Positions 28,801 through 35,530 of a DNA stretch of 64,000 nucleotides are shown here, piece after piece; position 1 is the stretch's first letter, and the number at the start of each line of letters is the position of its first letter. Source of the DNA: Pseudomonas entomophila (lineage in GTDB: Bacteria; Pseudomonadota; Gammaproteobacteria; Pseudomonadales; Pseudomonadaceae). The stretch is taken from NCBI RefSeq assembly GCF_018417595.1, contig NZ_CP070982.1, forward strand, positions 3,554,001 through 3,618,000, written 5' to 3'. The notes beneath the pieces are model-generated. The model saw nothing but the letters and a program-made list of their open reading frames with translations. It did not search any database and was not told the origin of the DNA. The position numbers and the translations under genes are program-made.

Positions 28801-29099
28801 TGGCGCTCGCCCAGGCAGGCCAGGGCCTGCTCCATGGCTTCGCGGTCCAGCGGCCCGTCCAGCGCCACCGCACCGGGCAGGTTGTAGGCCGCGCCCTCGG
28901 GCTCCAGCTGCCAGAGGAACCACATGCGCTGCTGGGCATAGGACGGTAGGCCGCGCTCGGGCGCCTGCACATCGGCGACCAGGGGGAACTGGGCGAAGTC
29001 GACCTGCTCCCGGGCCAGTGCCTGCAAGAAGATCCTGCGCTTTTGCGGCGGCAATTCAAGGAATCGGCGGGCAAGGTTGCGGGCGTCTTGTGCATTCAT
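19845..29099 (-). CDS. Pyoverdine-type NRPS (C-A-T-E-C-A-T-C), predicted D-Ala then a basic residue
   Basis: The first gene of the NRPS operon, 3084 residues. Order: C (HHIVSDG at 182-188), A (core near 665), T of LGGDS type (near 1050), E (HHLVVDG near 1226), DCL-type C (YPLSPMQQG near 1563, HHLLLDG near 1695), A (core near 2160), T (LGGHS near 2555) and a terminal C domain (near 2600-3060) with no A domain after it. The first A domain reads DLWNNALTY(K), an Ala-type pattern, and is epimerised. The second reads DWEYNAGIT(K), which I do not recognise; Glu at the 239 position suggests a basic substrate such as Lys or Orn. The terminal C domain carries HHIVADH, with His where Gly is usual. It must act on an acceptor carried by another protein, most simply the His module. 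Confidence 0.94.
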   Translation of the reverse strand: MNAQDARNLARRFLELPPQKRRIFLQALAREQVDFAQFPLVADVQAPERGLPSYAQQRMWFLWQLEPEGAAYNLPGAVALDGPLDREAMEQALACLGERHQTLACAFHLDGERGLQQVPAAQPMQVLFEDLRALAPAAREAAVRQRAQAQAREPFDLQQGPLWRVRLLQLEAQRHVLLLTLHHIVSDGWSMNVLIDEFIRCYDAFARGQAMPLAPLPLQYADYALWQRAWLEAGEQERQLEYWQAALGDEHPVLELPIDFPRPATPSHRGTRHGFAVDAALAEQLRSFAQQHQASLFMVLLAAFDALLHRYSGQADLRVGVPIANRNRAEVEGLIGFFVNTQVLRCQLDADTTVAQLIAQVRDTALGAQAHQELPFERLVEALKLERSLAHNPLFQVMYNHQPLVTDLTALQTESGIRFGVIEWEGRTTQFDLSLDTWEKGGRLHAALTYADELFAPETIARMAEHWLNLLRAMVADPSQAVSRLPMLGEAELARQLHAWNPAGDGYDSLSRIDQCITQQAQAQPEALALVHGERHYSHAELDRWANRLAQRLVAAGVGPEVRVGVALPRTPQLVVALLAVFKAGGAYVPLDPDYPAERVAYMLEDSAARLVLSDGEVAARLGLQACCEVLLLDGDAQSLATWPAEPPVNRASAQNLAYVIYTSGSTGRPKGVAIAHRNVLALLHWSRQVYRDEDIQGVLASTSICFDLSVWELFVTLAAGGYIVLARNALELPELPARDLVRLVNTVPSAIAALLRGGQLPAGVRIVNLAGEPLKQRLVDELYALPGLEHVYDLYGPSEDTTYSTWTRRQAGGRASIGRPLPHTAAYLLDSQLQPLPQGCGAELYLAGAGITRGYLGRPALTAERFVPDPFAGDGGRLYRTGDLVRYREGGELEYIGRIDHQVKVRGLRIELGEIEARLQAQASVHEVAVLAPDGPSGRQLVAYMVPVDAQLVEDATAQDALRGTLRAALGEHLPDYMVPAAMLFLARLPLTPNGKLDRKALPAPDAVQAQREHVPPSGAREQALAQIWQALLGLEQVGALDNFFELGGDSIVSMQVVSRAREAGLALTPKDIFQFQTIRGLAQVAGQARVQVEQGPASGEVPLTPIQHWFFDQAIPARGHWNQSLLLDAQAPLDADLLAKALEHLLEQHDSLRLRFVEGAQGWRQYYAEQAGEVLWLREAQDDVEALAHCEAAQRSLDLAAGPLLRVMLLTLPEGRQQLLLVLHHLVVDGVSWRVLLDDLQQLYRQLLAGQPACLPMRGSSYQAWARQLHDALPRFSGQLPWWQAQLQAAPVAELPCDNHAGALENRHEQKIESRFDAQLTRELLQVAPAAYRTQVNDLLLTALARVLCRWTAAPGALIELEGHGREDLFDGLDLSRSIGWFTSLHPLLLVPGDEPGAAIVAVKEQLRAVPDKGLGHGLLRHLGDAATRQALAALPQPRVTFNYLGQFDRQFDAQALLRPATASGGQAQDPRAPLANWLTVEGQVYGGELALRWGFSREMFAPARIQALADAFSTELRALVAHCCAQESGQASASDFPLAGLDSAGLDGLPLPVTRLEDLYPLSPMQQGMLFHGLYEAAGGDYINQMRVDVDGLQPQRLRQAWQQAVDAHAILRTGFAWQGELPRPLQMVVRQAELPWRELDWSDRDDLDQALAQLAREDRAAGFDLHCPPLLRLTLVRTGPDRHHLIQTCHHLLLDGWSNSRLLGEVLQRYAGQTPAPAQGRYRDYIQWLQGQDLALSEAFWRDQLAPLETPTRLAHALPAPLAEAGHGDHYQRFTPAFSERLGAFARQQKVTVNTLVQAAWLLLLQRCTGQDCVAFGATVAGRPAQLPGIEQQIGLFINTLPVIARPGLAQRLGDWLQQVQGINLALREHEHTPLYEIQRWSGQGSDALFDTLLVFENYPLSAALAESAQAGVRFGNVGNLERTHYPLTLAVTLGEHLEVHYSYLRAAFVGQAVEALAAQLECLLAQFIEGAEQVLAALDAVPSAARQALLAMPPAITGMEPSPWLHQLIETQAQRTPDAIALIADGQSLSYAWLNSRANQLAHRLVAEGVGPDVLVGIALPRSADLIVGLLAILKAGGAYVPLDPEYPAERLGYMLDDSGVALVLGDARGETLLAGRHARLLRVDQQAFAGDDQGAPQVALDGHNLLCLLYTSGSTGRPKGVSLEHGALLRHLLTMQRFYRIDSADRFLHFASLNFDWGTEQWLLPLISGARCILRGEGLWSTEQALEVIEREQASLVYFPTQYACQMAALAASQGRAPSVRSFNVAGEAFPREGFEQIQAVLRPRYIVNGYGPTETVITPFLWEAEGDTRFTSAYAPIGRPVAGRSAYLLAEGLALQGDGLVGELYIGGCALARGYHARPSMTAERFVPDPFASTPGARLYRSGDLVRRLADGQMEYIGRVDHQVKIRGFRVETGEIEAHLLARDEVAEAAVVAVPGPSGQQLVAYVVPRQGPLAEREAQAQLCEGLRAVLADDLPDYMQPAHWQVLAALPLTPNGKLDRKALPQPDTRLLQQAHVAPRSELECLLAHLWCEVLELPEVGLQDNFFDLGGHSLLATQVISRVRHALGLDLPLRVLFEARDLAQFAAAVERAEAPGQGAPAPVLHALDPRQRQPLSFAQQRLWFLWQLEPHSSMYNIPRALQLDGELDAEAVRQAFQALLARHSVLRTTYLQEGGDSWQQVQPDMTLPFALHDLRELPEAQREAAVAEALDREARAPFDLVNGPLLRVALLRQADRQHLLLVTLHHIVADHWSFGILLREFVALYDAAVAATPASLPAPGLAYLDFAVWQRQWLEAGQLRRQLDYWQRTLGDDHRLTRLPGTAQPGVADGTCQVHAFDFPAPLAEALRACAKARGLTLYMLLLAGFSLVLAQRCDSRRLRLGTDVANRNHAGVEEMVGFFVNQLVLQLELDEQASGAQWLEHCRDVVIGASDHQDLPFDRLVEALRLPRQAGRSPLFAIKFIYQEGSLPMQAPQGLEVTSREAGQGATELDLIAEFVNGADRLTAAFKCDASLFAASDMADLFAQLQGVFERLLAQPEAPLAELLAHAAQVQATATQARQAQLKARHPMRRRARGVELQ

Positions 29100-29324
29100 C
29101 GGCGGTCATCCGTAAAGAGGGGCAACGAGCGGGACAGCTCGGTCGTCCATGGGAAACGGATGGCAGGAGGGGAAAATTAACCAGCGCCAGCACGGCCCGC
29201 CGGCGGCCTTGAAACATTTTCTTTCATTTAAACAGACGGGTTTCTCATTCTCATCCGTCCTATCTAATGCAGCCCTCTCAGGTTGAGCCGTGACTCGACC
29301 CCACTATTCCCAGCAGAACGACCG
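29100..29324. promoter_or_regulatory. Divergent promoter region between the NRPS operon and fpvG, with a Fur-box-like sequence
   Basis: On the minus strand at 29252-29240 the sequence GAGAATGAGAAAC matches 10 of 13 bases of the Fur core GATAATGATAATC. A TAAAT at 29230-29226 on the minus strand resembles the -35 element of PvdS-type iron-starvation promoters, but there is no CGT at the expected 16-17 base spacing, so no complete box can be claimed. Iron control of both transcription units is expected for this system. Confidence 0.5.
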
Positions 29325-30515
29325 ATGGCCCGACAACCGAAAAAATCCAAGTCCAAACTGTGGTTCCTGGTGCACAGCTGGCTGGCCCTGCCGATCTGGT
29401 TCTTCGTCCTGATCGTCTGTTTCACCGGCATGCTCGCGGTGGTCAGCCAGGAGATCGTCTGGCTCGCCAACCCCGATGTGCGCGCCAGCAAGCCCGACGA
29501 CACAGCCCAGCGCCTGAGCTTCCAGCAGGTGCTCGACGCCCTGCACAAGGCCGAGCCGGACATGGCCGTGCGCTTTCTCAACCAGCCCGACGGCTCGCAC
29601 TTCGCCCTCAACGCCGGGGTAACCTTCCCCGACGGCAGCTCGCCGACGCTGTACGTCAACCCCTATACCGGCGCCATCCAGGGCAAGAGCCCGGACTTCA
29701 ACTTCGAGGCCTTCACCCGCGCCCTGCACGGCTGGTGGCTGGTGCCTTTCACCAACGGCTACAGCTGGGGCTGGTACCTGGTCTCGCTGCTGGGCCTGCC
29801 GATGCTGGCGTCGCTGGTGACCGGGCTGGTGGTGTACAAGAAGTTCTGGAAGGGCTTCTTCAAGCTGCCCCGGCGCAGCCACGGCCCACGCATCTTCTGG
29901 GGTGACCTGCACCGCCTGGTGGGCGTGTGGTCGATCTGGTTCGTCGCCACCATCTCGATCACCGGCACCTGGTTCCTGATCCAGGCGGTGCTGAAGGACA
30001 ACCACATCAGCTTCACCACCGAGCCCGTGGTGCCGGTCATCGCTCGCGAACAGGTACCGCTCAGCGCGGACGGCTCGCCGGCCCCGCGCATCGACCTGGA
30101 CGAGGCCACGCGCATCGCCCAGGGCAACATTCCAGGCCTCGAGGTGAGCTTCATCTCGGTGCCGGCCACCGCCTACAGCCATGTCAGCCTGGGTGGGCGC
30201 AGCTGGTACCCGCTGATGATCCAGACCGCCGCGGTCAACCCCTACACCCGCGCCGTCGACAGCCAGTTCCTGCTCGGCGACCGTTCGGCCCTGGAGTTCG
30301 TCACCGAATCCATGCGCCCGCTGCACACCGGCGACTTCGGCGGCCTGCCGATCAAGCTGATCTGGGCGTTCTTCGGTTTGCTGCTGTCGCTGATGGTGTT
30401 CAGCGGCCTGCTGATCTGGACCAAGCGCACCGCCCAGGCCACCGCGGCGGCGCTCAAGCGTGAGGAGCGCCCGCGCCAGGCGCAGGCGGCCAGCGTATTG
30501 GAGGCCAAGCCATGA
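29325..30515 (+). CDS. fpvG: FpvG, PepSY-domain membrane reductase for ferripyoverdine
   Basis: An inner-membrane protein of about 396 residues counted from the ATG at 29325; an in-frame TTG at 29283 is a less likely start. A basic N-terminus precedes membrane segments (LPIWFFVLIVCFTGMLAVV; LVSLLGLPMLASLVTGLVV; WFVATISITGTWFLI; LIWAFFGLLLSLMVFSGLL) and large periplasmic loops, the layout of PepSY-associated membrane proteins. In P. aeruginosa FpvG (PA2403) reduces iron in ferripyoverdine so that it is released in the periplasm. The order of the next seven genes is the same as P. aeruginosa PA2403-PA2410, which supports the name. Confidence 0.9.
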   Translation: MARQPKKSKSKLWFLVHSWLALPIWFFVLIVCFTGMLAVVSQEIVWLANPDVRASKPDDTAQRLSFQQVLDALHKAEPDMAVRFLNQPDGSHFALNAGVTFPDGSSPTLYVNPYTGAIQGKSPDFNFEAFTRALHGWWLVPFTNGYSWGWYLVSLLGLPMLASLVTGLVVYKKFWKGFFKLPRRSHGPRIFWGDLHRLVGVWSIWFVATISITGTWFLIQAVLKDNHISFTTEPVVPVIAREQVPLSADGSPAPRIDLDEATRIAQGNIPGLEVSFISVPATAYSHVSLGGRSWYPLMIQTAAVNPYTRAVDSQFLLGDRSALEFVTESMRPLHTGDFGGLPIKLIWAFFGLLLSLMVFSGLLIWTKRTAQATAAALKREERPRQAQAASVLEAKP

Positions 30516-31051
30516 ACCAGGCCCATGCAGCACACCACGGCCCGCTCAAGCGCTGCTGGCTGAAGTGGCGCTTCCACCTGAACATCCTGCTGCTGCTCAT
30601 CCCCCTGGGCTTCATGCCCAAGTACTTTGCCGACGCCAGGCTGATCCGCGGCGACAGCGGCCTGGGCGCGAACCAAGTCGATGCCATCCAGGTCGGCCCC
30701 TACAGCCTGGACCTGGCCGAGCTGCGCGACGAGGCCCCGCGCGCCGATGGCCCGGCCGGCTATTTCAAGGTGTTCAACGCGGCCTTGTGCAAGGCCTGCA
30801 TCGGCCCGGTCAAGGCCGTCTACCTGCGCATCGGCAAGCCGCGCAGCCTGCGCGCCGCCGGCACGCTGTTCTTCGGCGCGCCGTACCGCATGGGCACCTC
30901 GCTGCCGATTCCGCCGCGCACCCCGGCCGACGCGCAGATCTGGATCACCATCGAAGGCTGGGACGGCAGCATGCACCAGGGTTCGGTGGCCCTGGCCAAG
31001 GCATCGCCGGCCACCGCGGCCTGGCTCGAGAAACAAGGAGGCAAACCATGA
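30512..31051 (+). CDS. fpvH: FpvH, membrane-anchored partner of FpvG
   Basis: A 179-residue protein whose start overlaps the fpvG stop by ATGA. A single hydrophobic segment near residues 23-36 (LNILLLLIPLGFMP) should anchor it with the rest in the periplasm, where a CKAC pair sits near residue 94. FpvH assists FpvG in iron release from pyoverdine in P. aeruginosa. I assign it mainly by position, size and topology. Confidence 0.83.
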   Translation: MNQAHAAHHGPLKRCWLKWRFHLNILLLLIPLGFMPKYFADARLIRGDSGLGANQVDAIQVGPYSLDLAELRDEAPRADGPAGYFKVFNAALCKACIGPVKAVYLRIGKPRSLRAAGTLFFGAPYRMGTSLPIPPRTPADAQIWITIEGWDGSMHQGSVALAKASPATAAWLEKQGGKP

Positions 31052-31365
31052 AACACCTGATGCGCCGGCTCGCCCTGGCGCTGCTGCTGGGCACCACCCT
31101 GCCGGCCCTGGCGCACAACCCGATGTGCGAATGCACCGAAACCGGCGAACAGATCACCTGCAAGGGTGGTTTCTCCGATGGCAGCGGCGCGCCTGGGGTG
31201 ACCCTGGACGTGATCGGCTACGACGAGCAGGTGCTGGTGGCCAGCAAGTTGGGCGACGATTCCACCTTGACCTTCAAGCGCCCCGACGGCGAGTTCTACG
31301 TGCTGTTCGACGCCGGCCCCGGCCATGTGGTGGAAGTCGACCACGCCGACATCGGTGCGCCATGA
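31048..31365 (+). CDS. fpvJ: FpvJ, small periplasmic protein of the ferripyoverdine reduction complex
   Basis: A 105-residue protein with a clear signal peptide (MKHLMRRLALALLLGTTLPALA). The mature part opens with a cysteine cluster (NPMCECTETGEQITCKGG) and then looks like a beta-rich carboxypeptidase-regulatory-type fold. The start ATG at 31048 is preceded by AAGGAGG and overlaps the fpvH stop. Its place between fpvH and fpvK matches PA2405. In P. aeruginosa it belongs to the FpvGHJK complex. Confidence 0.82.
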   Translation: MKHLMRRLALALLLGTTLPALAHNPMCECTETGEQITCKGGFSDGSGAPGVTLDVIGYDEQVLVASKLGDDSTLTFKRPDGEFYVLFDAGPGHVVEVDHADIGAP

Positions 31366-31931
31366 GCCGCGCCCAGGTGGTGCGCCCGGCCGGCGCCGGG
31401 CATGAAACCTTGTATGTACTGCTGGCTGCCGCGCTGATCCTGATCGTCGCCGCCACCGTGGTGACGCTGCGGGGTGAGCGCGAGGACGAAGTGGCCATCG
31501 CCGCCCACCAGCTCGACGCCCGGCGCGACCTCAACGCCGCCGAACAGGGCATCCACACCGACCTGTGGGTGGCCGTCGAGGAGATCCGCCTGTTAAGCGA
31601 GGAAACCGGTGCCGCGCCCGCCATCGAGGCGTTGGCCGAGCAAGGCCTGCCGCCCTTCGTCGTCGACGCCAGCCAGCAGCGCCGTGGCCAGCACCAGTGG
31701 TCGAAGCTCGACAGCGGCGCCTACCTCGGCCGCAGCCAGGCCCCGCAGGTGGCCGGCAGTTTCCTGCTGATCCCGGCGCAGGCCGAAGGCACCCAGCCCG
31801 ATATCTGGCTGCGCCGCGACAGCAGTGCGCTGGCCCCCGACGACCTGGGCCGCGACGCCCTGATCGCCGCGGGCTGGCAGCAGGTCATCACCCACTACGA
31901 CGCCGGGGTCACCCGCCAACACCGTCACTGA
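31362..31931 (+). CDS. fpvK: FpvK, membrane-anchored protein of the ferripyoverdine reduction complex
   Basis: A 189-residue protein beginning with ATGA overlap of the fpvJ stop. One transmembrane segment lies at about residues 17-37 (TLYVLLAAALILIVAATVV), followed by a periplasmic domain of about 150 residues whose first part is likely helical. Position matches PA2406. The sequence itself shows no catalytic motif, so the name rests on synteny with fpvGHJ and fpvCDEF. Confidence 0.78.
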   Translation: MSRAQVVRPAGAGHETLYVLLAAALILIVAATVVTLRGEREDEVAIAAHQLDARRDLNAAEQGIHTDLWVAVEEIRLLSEETGAAPAIEALAEQGLPPFVVDASQQRRGQHQWSKLDSGAYLGRSQAPQVAGSFLLIPAQAEGTQPDIWLRRDSSALAPDDLGRDALIAAGWQQVITHYDAGVTRQHRH

Positions 31932-31947
31932 ACCGAAGGACTCGCCC

Positions 31948-32856
31948 ATGCTCCGCTCCGCCCTCCGCGCCCTGGCGCTGCTAGCTTGCGCCCTGCCGGC
32001 CCTGGCTCTTGCCGACAGCGGCAAGCCCCTGCGCATCGGCATCACCCTGCACCCCTACTACAGCTACGTGAGCAATATCGTCGGCGACAAGGCCCAGGTG
32101 GTGCCGCTGATCCCGGCCGGCTTCAACCCCCACGCCTACGAGCCGCGCGCCGAGGACATCAAGCGCATCGGCAGCCTGGATGTGATCGTGCTCAACGGCG
32201 TCGGCCACGACGACTTCGCCGACCGCATGATCGCCGCCAGCGAAAAGCCCGACATCAAGACCATCGAGGCCAACGCCAACGTGCCGCTGCTGGCCGCCAC
32301 CGGCATCGCCGCCCGTGGCGCCGGCAAGGTGGTCAACCCGCACACCTTCCTGTCGATCAGCGCCACCATCGCCCAGGTCAACAACATCGCCCGCGAGCTG
32401 GGCAAGCTTGACCCGGACAACGCCAAGTTCTACACCCAGAACGCCCGCGCCTACGCCAAGCGCCTGCGCGCCCTGCGTGCCGAGGCCCTGGCCAAGGTCA
32501 CCCAGGCGCCGGACGCGACCTTGCGCGTCGCCACCATCCACGCCGCCTACGACTACCTGGTGCGCGACTTCGGCCTGGAGGTCACCGCGGTGGTGGAGCC
32601 GGCCCACGGCATCGAACCCAGCCCGGCGCAGTTGAAGAAGACCATCGACCAGCTCAAGGCGCTGGATGTGAAGGTGATCTTCTCGGAGATGGACTTCCCG
32701 TCCGCCTACGTCGACACCATCCACCGTGAATCCGGCGTGCGCATCTACCCCCTCACACACATCTCCTACGGCGACTACACCAAGGAGAAGTACGAGGTGG
32801 AGATGAAGCGCAACCTCGACACCGTGGTCCAGGCCATCCAGGAGAACCGCGCGTGA
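31948..32856 (+). CDS. fpvC: FpvC, periplasmic metal-binding protein of the pyoverdine iron ABC transporter
   Basis: A 302-residue cluster 9 (ZnuA/MntA-like) solute-binding protein. A signal peptide ends near residue 26 (ALLACALPALALADS). Candidate metal-binding histidines lie in NPHAYEP, NPHTFLS and HGIEPSP. In P. aeruginosa FpvC (PA2407) and FpvF bind pyoverdine and iron in the periplasm during iron release. The gene follows fpvK by 16 bases and overlaps fpvD, so it is part of one operon. Confidence 0.88.
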   Translation: MLRSALRALALLACALPALALADSGKPLRIGITLHPYYSYVSNIVGDKAQVVPLIPAGFNPHAYEPRAEDIKRIGSLDVIVLNGVGHDDFADRMIAASEKPDIKTIEANANVPLLAATGIAARGAGKVVNPHTFLSISATIAQVNNIARELGKLDPDNAKFYTQNARAYAKRLRALRAEALAKVTQAPDATLRVATIHAAYDYLVRDFGLEVTAVVEPAHGIEPSPAQLKKTIDQLKALDVKVIFSEMDFPSAYVDTIHRESGVRIYPLTHISYGDYTKEKYEVEMKRNLDTVVQAIQENRA

Positions 32857-33602
32857 CCGCCGCCGCCAACCTCACGGCCGCCAGCGGGCCGCGCATCGAC
32901 TTCGCCGGCATCGACCTCACCCTCGGCCGCACGCGCATCCTCGACCAGGTGCGTTTCAGCGTCGCCCCCGGCAGCGTGCACGCCATCGTCGGCCCCAACG
33001 GCGGTGGCAAGAGTTCGTTGATCAAGACCCTGCTCGGGCAGATGCCGCACCAGGGCCAGCTGACCCTGCACTGGCCAGGCGAGCGCGAGGTGATCGGCTA
33101 CGTGCCCCAGGCCCTGGAGTTCGACCGTGGCCTGCCGATGACCGTCGACGACTTCATGGCCGCCATGTGCCAGCGGCGCCCGGCGTTCCTCGGCCTGGCC
33201 CGGCACGTGCGCCCCTCCATCGACGCGGCCCTGGCGCGGGTGGGCATGCTCGACAAGCGCAAGCGGCGCATGGGCGCCCTGTCCGGCGGCGAGCGCCAGC
33301 GGGTGTTGCTGGCCCAGGGGCTGATCCCCGAGCCGCAGCTGCTGGTGCTGGACGAACCGATGTCGGCCCTCGACGAGGCCGGCATCCAGGTGTTCGAGCA
33401 GTTGCTAAACGGCTGGCGCCAGGCCGGCACCACCGTGCTGTGGATCGAGCACGACCTGGCAGCGGTGCTGCGCCTGGCCGACCGGGTCACCGGGCTGAAC
33501 CGCCAGGTGCTGTTCGACGCCCCACCGGCCCAGGCCCTCACGCCCGCGCGCCTGCTCGGGCTGTTCTCCGTCCACCCGCGCAGCGAGGGCTTGGCCCGAT
33601 GA
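32853..33602 (+). CDS. fpvD: FpvD, ATPase of the pyoverdine iron ABC transporter
   Basis: A 249-residue ABC ATPase with Walker A GPNGGGKSS, the signature LSGGERQRV and Walker B LLVLDEP, followed by the switch His in WIEHD. It belongs to the zinc/manganese/iron cluster 9 family and powers FpvE. Start and stop overlap fpvC and fpvE by four bases. Corresponds to PA2408. Confidence 0.9.
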   Translation: MTAAANLTAASGPRIDFAGIDLTLGRTRILDQVRFSVAPGSVHAIVGPNGGGKSSLIKTLLGQMPHQGQLTLHWPGEREVIGYVPQALEFDRGLPMTVDDFMAAMCQRRPAFLGLARHVRPSIDAALARVGMLDKRKRRMGALSGGERQRVLLAQGLIPEPQLLVLDEPMSALDEAGIQVFEQLLNGWRQAGTTVLWIEHDLAAVLRLADRVTGLNRQVLFDAPPAQALTPARLLGLFSVHPRSEGLAR

Positions 33603-34498
33603 GTTTCGATACCTTCCGCGAAACGGTCCAGGCGTGGGCCACGGCGGGCTACCTGCCGGAGGCGCTGGCCTACGGTTTCGTGGTCAACGCCCTGCTCGCC
33701 GGCCTGATGATCGGCCCGGTGCTCGGCGGCCTGGGCACCCTGGTGGTGGTCAAGCGCTTCGCCTTCTTCTCCGAGGCGGTGGGCCATGCCGCGCTCACCG
33801 GCGTGGCCATCGGTATCCTGCTGGGCGAGCCCTACACCGGCCCATATGGCAGCCTGTTCGGCTACTGCCTGCTGTTCGGCATCCTGCTCAACTTCCTGCG
33901 CAACCGCACCGGGCTGTCGCCGGACACGCTGATCGGCGTGTTCCTCTCGGTGTCCCTGGCGCTGGGCGCGAGCCTGCTGCTGATGCTGGCCGGCAAGATC
34001 AACGTGCACATCCTCGAGAACGTGCTGTTCGGCTCGGTGCTCACCGTCAGCGGCCACGACCTGCTGGTGCTGGGCATCGTCGCGGTACTGGTGCTGGCCC
34101 TGGCCCTGCCGCTGTACAACCGCATCATGCTGGCCAGCTTCAACCCGCAGCTGGCGGCGGCGCGCGGGGTGGCGGTGAAGACCCTGGACTACCTGTTCGT
34201 GGTGCTGGTGACCCTGGTGACCGTGGCCTCGGTGAAGGTGATCGGGGCGATCCTGGTCGGCGCCCTGCTGGTGATCCCGGCCGCCGCGGCGCGGCTGGTG
34301 AGCCAGTCACTGAAGGGGTTCTTCTTCGTCTCGGTGGTCATTGCCACCCTGAGCACCCTGCTGGGCATCCTGCTGCCGATCGTCTTCGACCTGCCGGTGC
34401 CCTCGGGCGCGGCGATCATCCTGGTCGCCGGTAGCTGCTTCGCCCTCGCCGCCCTGGCCCGCGCTCTCGTCCCTCGCCTGCAAGGAAACCCGGCATGA
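33599..34498 (+). CDS. fpvE: FpvE, permease of the pyoverdine iron ABC transporter
   Basis: A permease of about 299 residues of the ABC-3 (ZnuB/MntB-like) family with eight or so hydrophobic segments, including LLAGLMIGPVLGGLGTLVV and VIGAILVGALLVIPAAAA, the latter typical of the family. It would move iron freed from pyoverdine from the periplasm into the cytoplasm. The start ATG at 33599 overlaps the fpvD stop; the stop overlaps fpvF. Corresponds to PA2409. Confidence 0.9.
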   Translation: MSFDTFRETVQAWATAGYLPEALAYGFVVNALLAGLMIGPVLGGLGTLVVVKRFAFFSEAVGHAALTGVAIGILLGEPYTGPYGSLFGYCLLFGILLNFLRNRTGLSPDTLIGVFLSVSLALGASLLLMLAGKINVHILENVLFGSVLTVSGHDLLVLGIVAVLVLALALPLYNRIMLASFNPQLAAARGVAVKTLDYLFVVLVTLVTVASVKVIGAILVGALLVIPAAAARLVSQSLKGFFFVSVVIATLSTLLGILLPIVFDLPVPSGAAIILVAGSCFALAALARALVPRLQGNPA

Positions 34499-35364
34499 CC
34501 CTCAAGCACCTGACCCTGGCCGCCCTCCTGGCCGGCCTGCCCACCCTGTCCAGCGCCACCCAGGTGCTGACCACCCTGCCGGTAACCCACAGCCTGGCGC
34601 AGAACCTGCTTGACGGCACCGCGATCAAACTTGAGCGCGCCGCGCCGGCCAACCTGCCTGCCAGTCGCCAGCCGGCGTACTTCAGCGGCCGTGGCGGTGC
34701 CAGCCTGCACAAGGCTGCGCAACAGGCCGACGCGGTGATCGGCGTGCGCTCGATCTGGCGCGACGACCCGCTCTACCCCATGGCCCGGCGCAGCAATATC
34801 CGCATCGTCGAGATCGATGCGGCGCGGCCGGTGGACGGCGCCTTACCCGGCATCGCGGTCAAGGGTGAGGAGGCCTTCGCCGCCTACCCCTGGCTCAACC
34901 CGACCAACCTCGGGCGCATGGCCGACGTGGTAGCCAATGACCTGGAGCGCCTGGCACCCGCCGACAAGGCGAAGATCCAGGCCAACCTGGCCGGCCTCAA
35001 GCGCCAGATGCTGGAACTGACCGCCAACAGCCAGGCGCGCCTGGCCGAGGTGGACAACCTCAGCGTGGTCAGCCTCTCCGAGCGGCTGGGCTACCTGGCC
35101 AGTGGTTTGAACCTCGATGTGGTCGAGCAACCGTTGCCGGCCGATGACCGTTGGGACGCTGCGGCGCTCAAGGCGTTGGGTGACAACCTCAAGGCCCAGG
35201 ATGTGGCATTGGTGCTGCACCACCGCCAGCCGGACGCCAAGGTGGCCGAGGCGATCCACGCGGCCGGGGTGAAGCTGGTGGTGGTCGAGAGCGATGCGGA
35301 AGATACCGTGGCGGGGCTCAAGGCCAGTGTCGAACAGGTGATCCAGGCGCTGGTGCAGGGCTGA
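34495..35364 (+). CDS. fpvF: FpvF, second periplasmic binding protein of the pyoverdine iron system
   Basis: A 289-residue ZnuA-like periplasmic protein with a signal peptide (MTLKHLTLAALLAGLPTLSSA). It is clearly diverged from FpvC: the His-rich metal sites of zinc-binding relatives are mostly missing, although HSLAQN and HHRQPD remain. In P. aeruginosa FpvF (PA2410) binds pyoverdine itself and interacts with FpvC. It ends the operon; a REP hairpin lies about 40 bases downstream. Confidence 0.87.
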   Translation: MTLKHLTLAALLAGLPTLSSATQVLTTLPVTHSLAQNLLDGTAIKLERAAPANLPASRQPAYFSGRGGASLHKAAQQADAVIGVRSIWRDDPLYPMARRSNIRIVEIDAARPVDGALPGIAVKGEEAFAAYPWLNPTNLGRMADVVANDLERLAPADKAKIQANLAGLKRQMLELTANSQARLAEVDNLSVVSLSERLGYLASGLNLDVVEQPLPADDRWDAAALKALGDNLKAQDVALVLHHRQPDAKVAEAIHAAGVKLVVVESDAEDTVAGLKASVEQVIQALVQG

Positions 35365-35401
35365 GGGTCAAGCCTTTTTGAAGCGCTGCCGGTAGTGCCG
35401 C

Positions 35402-35460
35402 ATCGCGGATGAATCCGCTCCTACCCGAGACAAACCTGTAGGAGCGGATTCATCCGCGAT
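35402..35460. repeat. REP palindrome pair between fpvF and the LysE gene
   Basis: Two 23-base arms (35402-35424 and 35438-35460) are perfect reverse complements and contain GTAGGAGCGGATTCATCCGC. They sit between two convergent genes, where such hairpins may also stop transcription. The same arm occurs near 36317, 49852-49989 and 62146. Confidence 0.9.
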
Positions 35461-35530
35461 ACGCCGCATGGGCGGCGCTCGATTTCACAAACACCGCATC
35501 CCTCCCGGCAAACACCTTGAATGGCCCCCC

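Noticed and set aside
29226..29230. TAAAT as the -35 element of a PvdS-dependent promoter
   Set aside because: No CGT occurs 16-17 bases further on in the NRPS direction, so only half of the box is present.
29283..29324. Upstream TTG start for FpvG
   Set aside because: The 14 extra residues have no clear ribosome site and add a polar stretch not needed by the fold; the ATG at 29325 is simpler.
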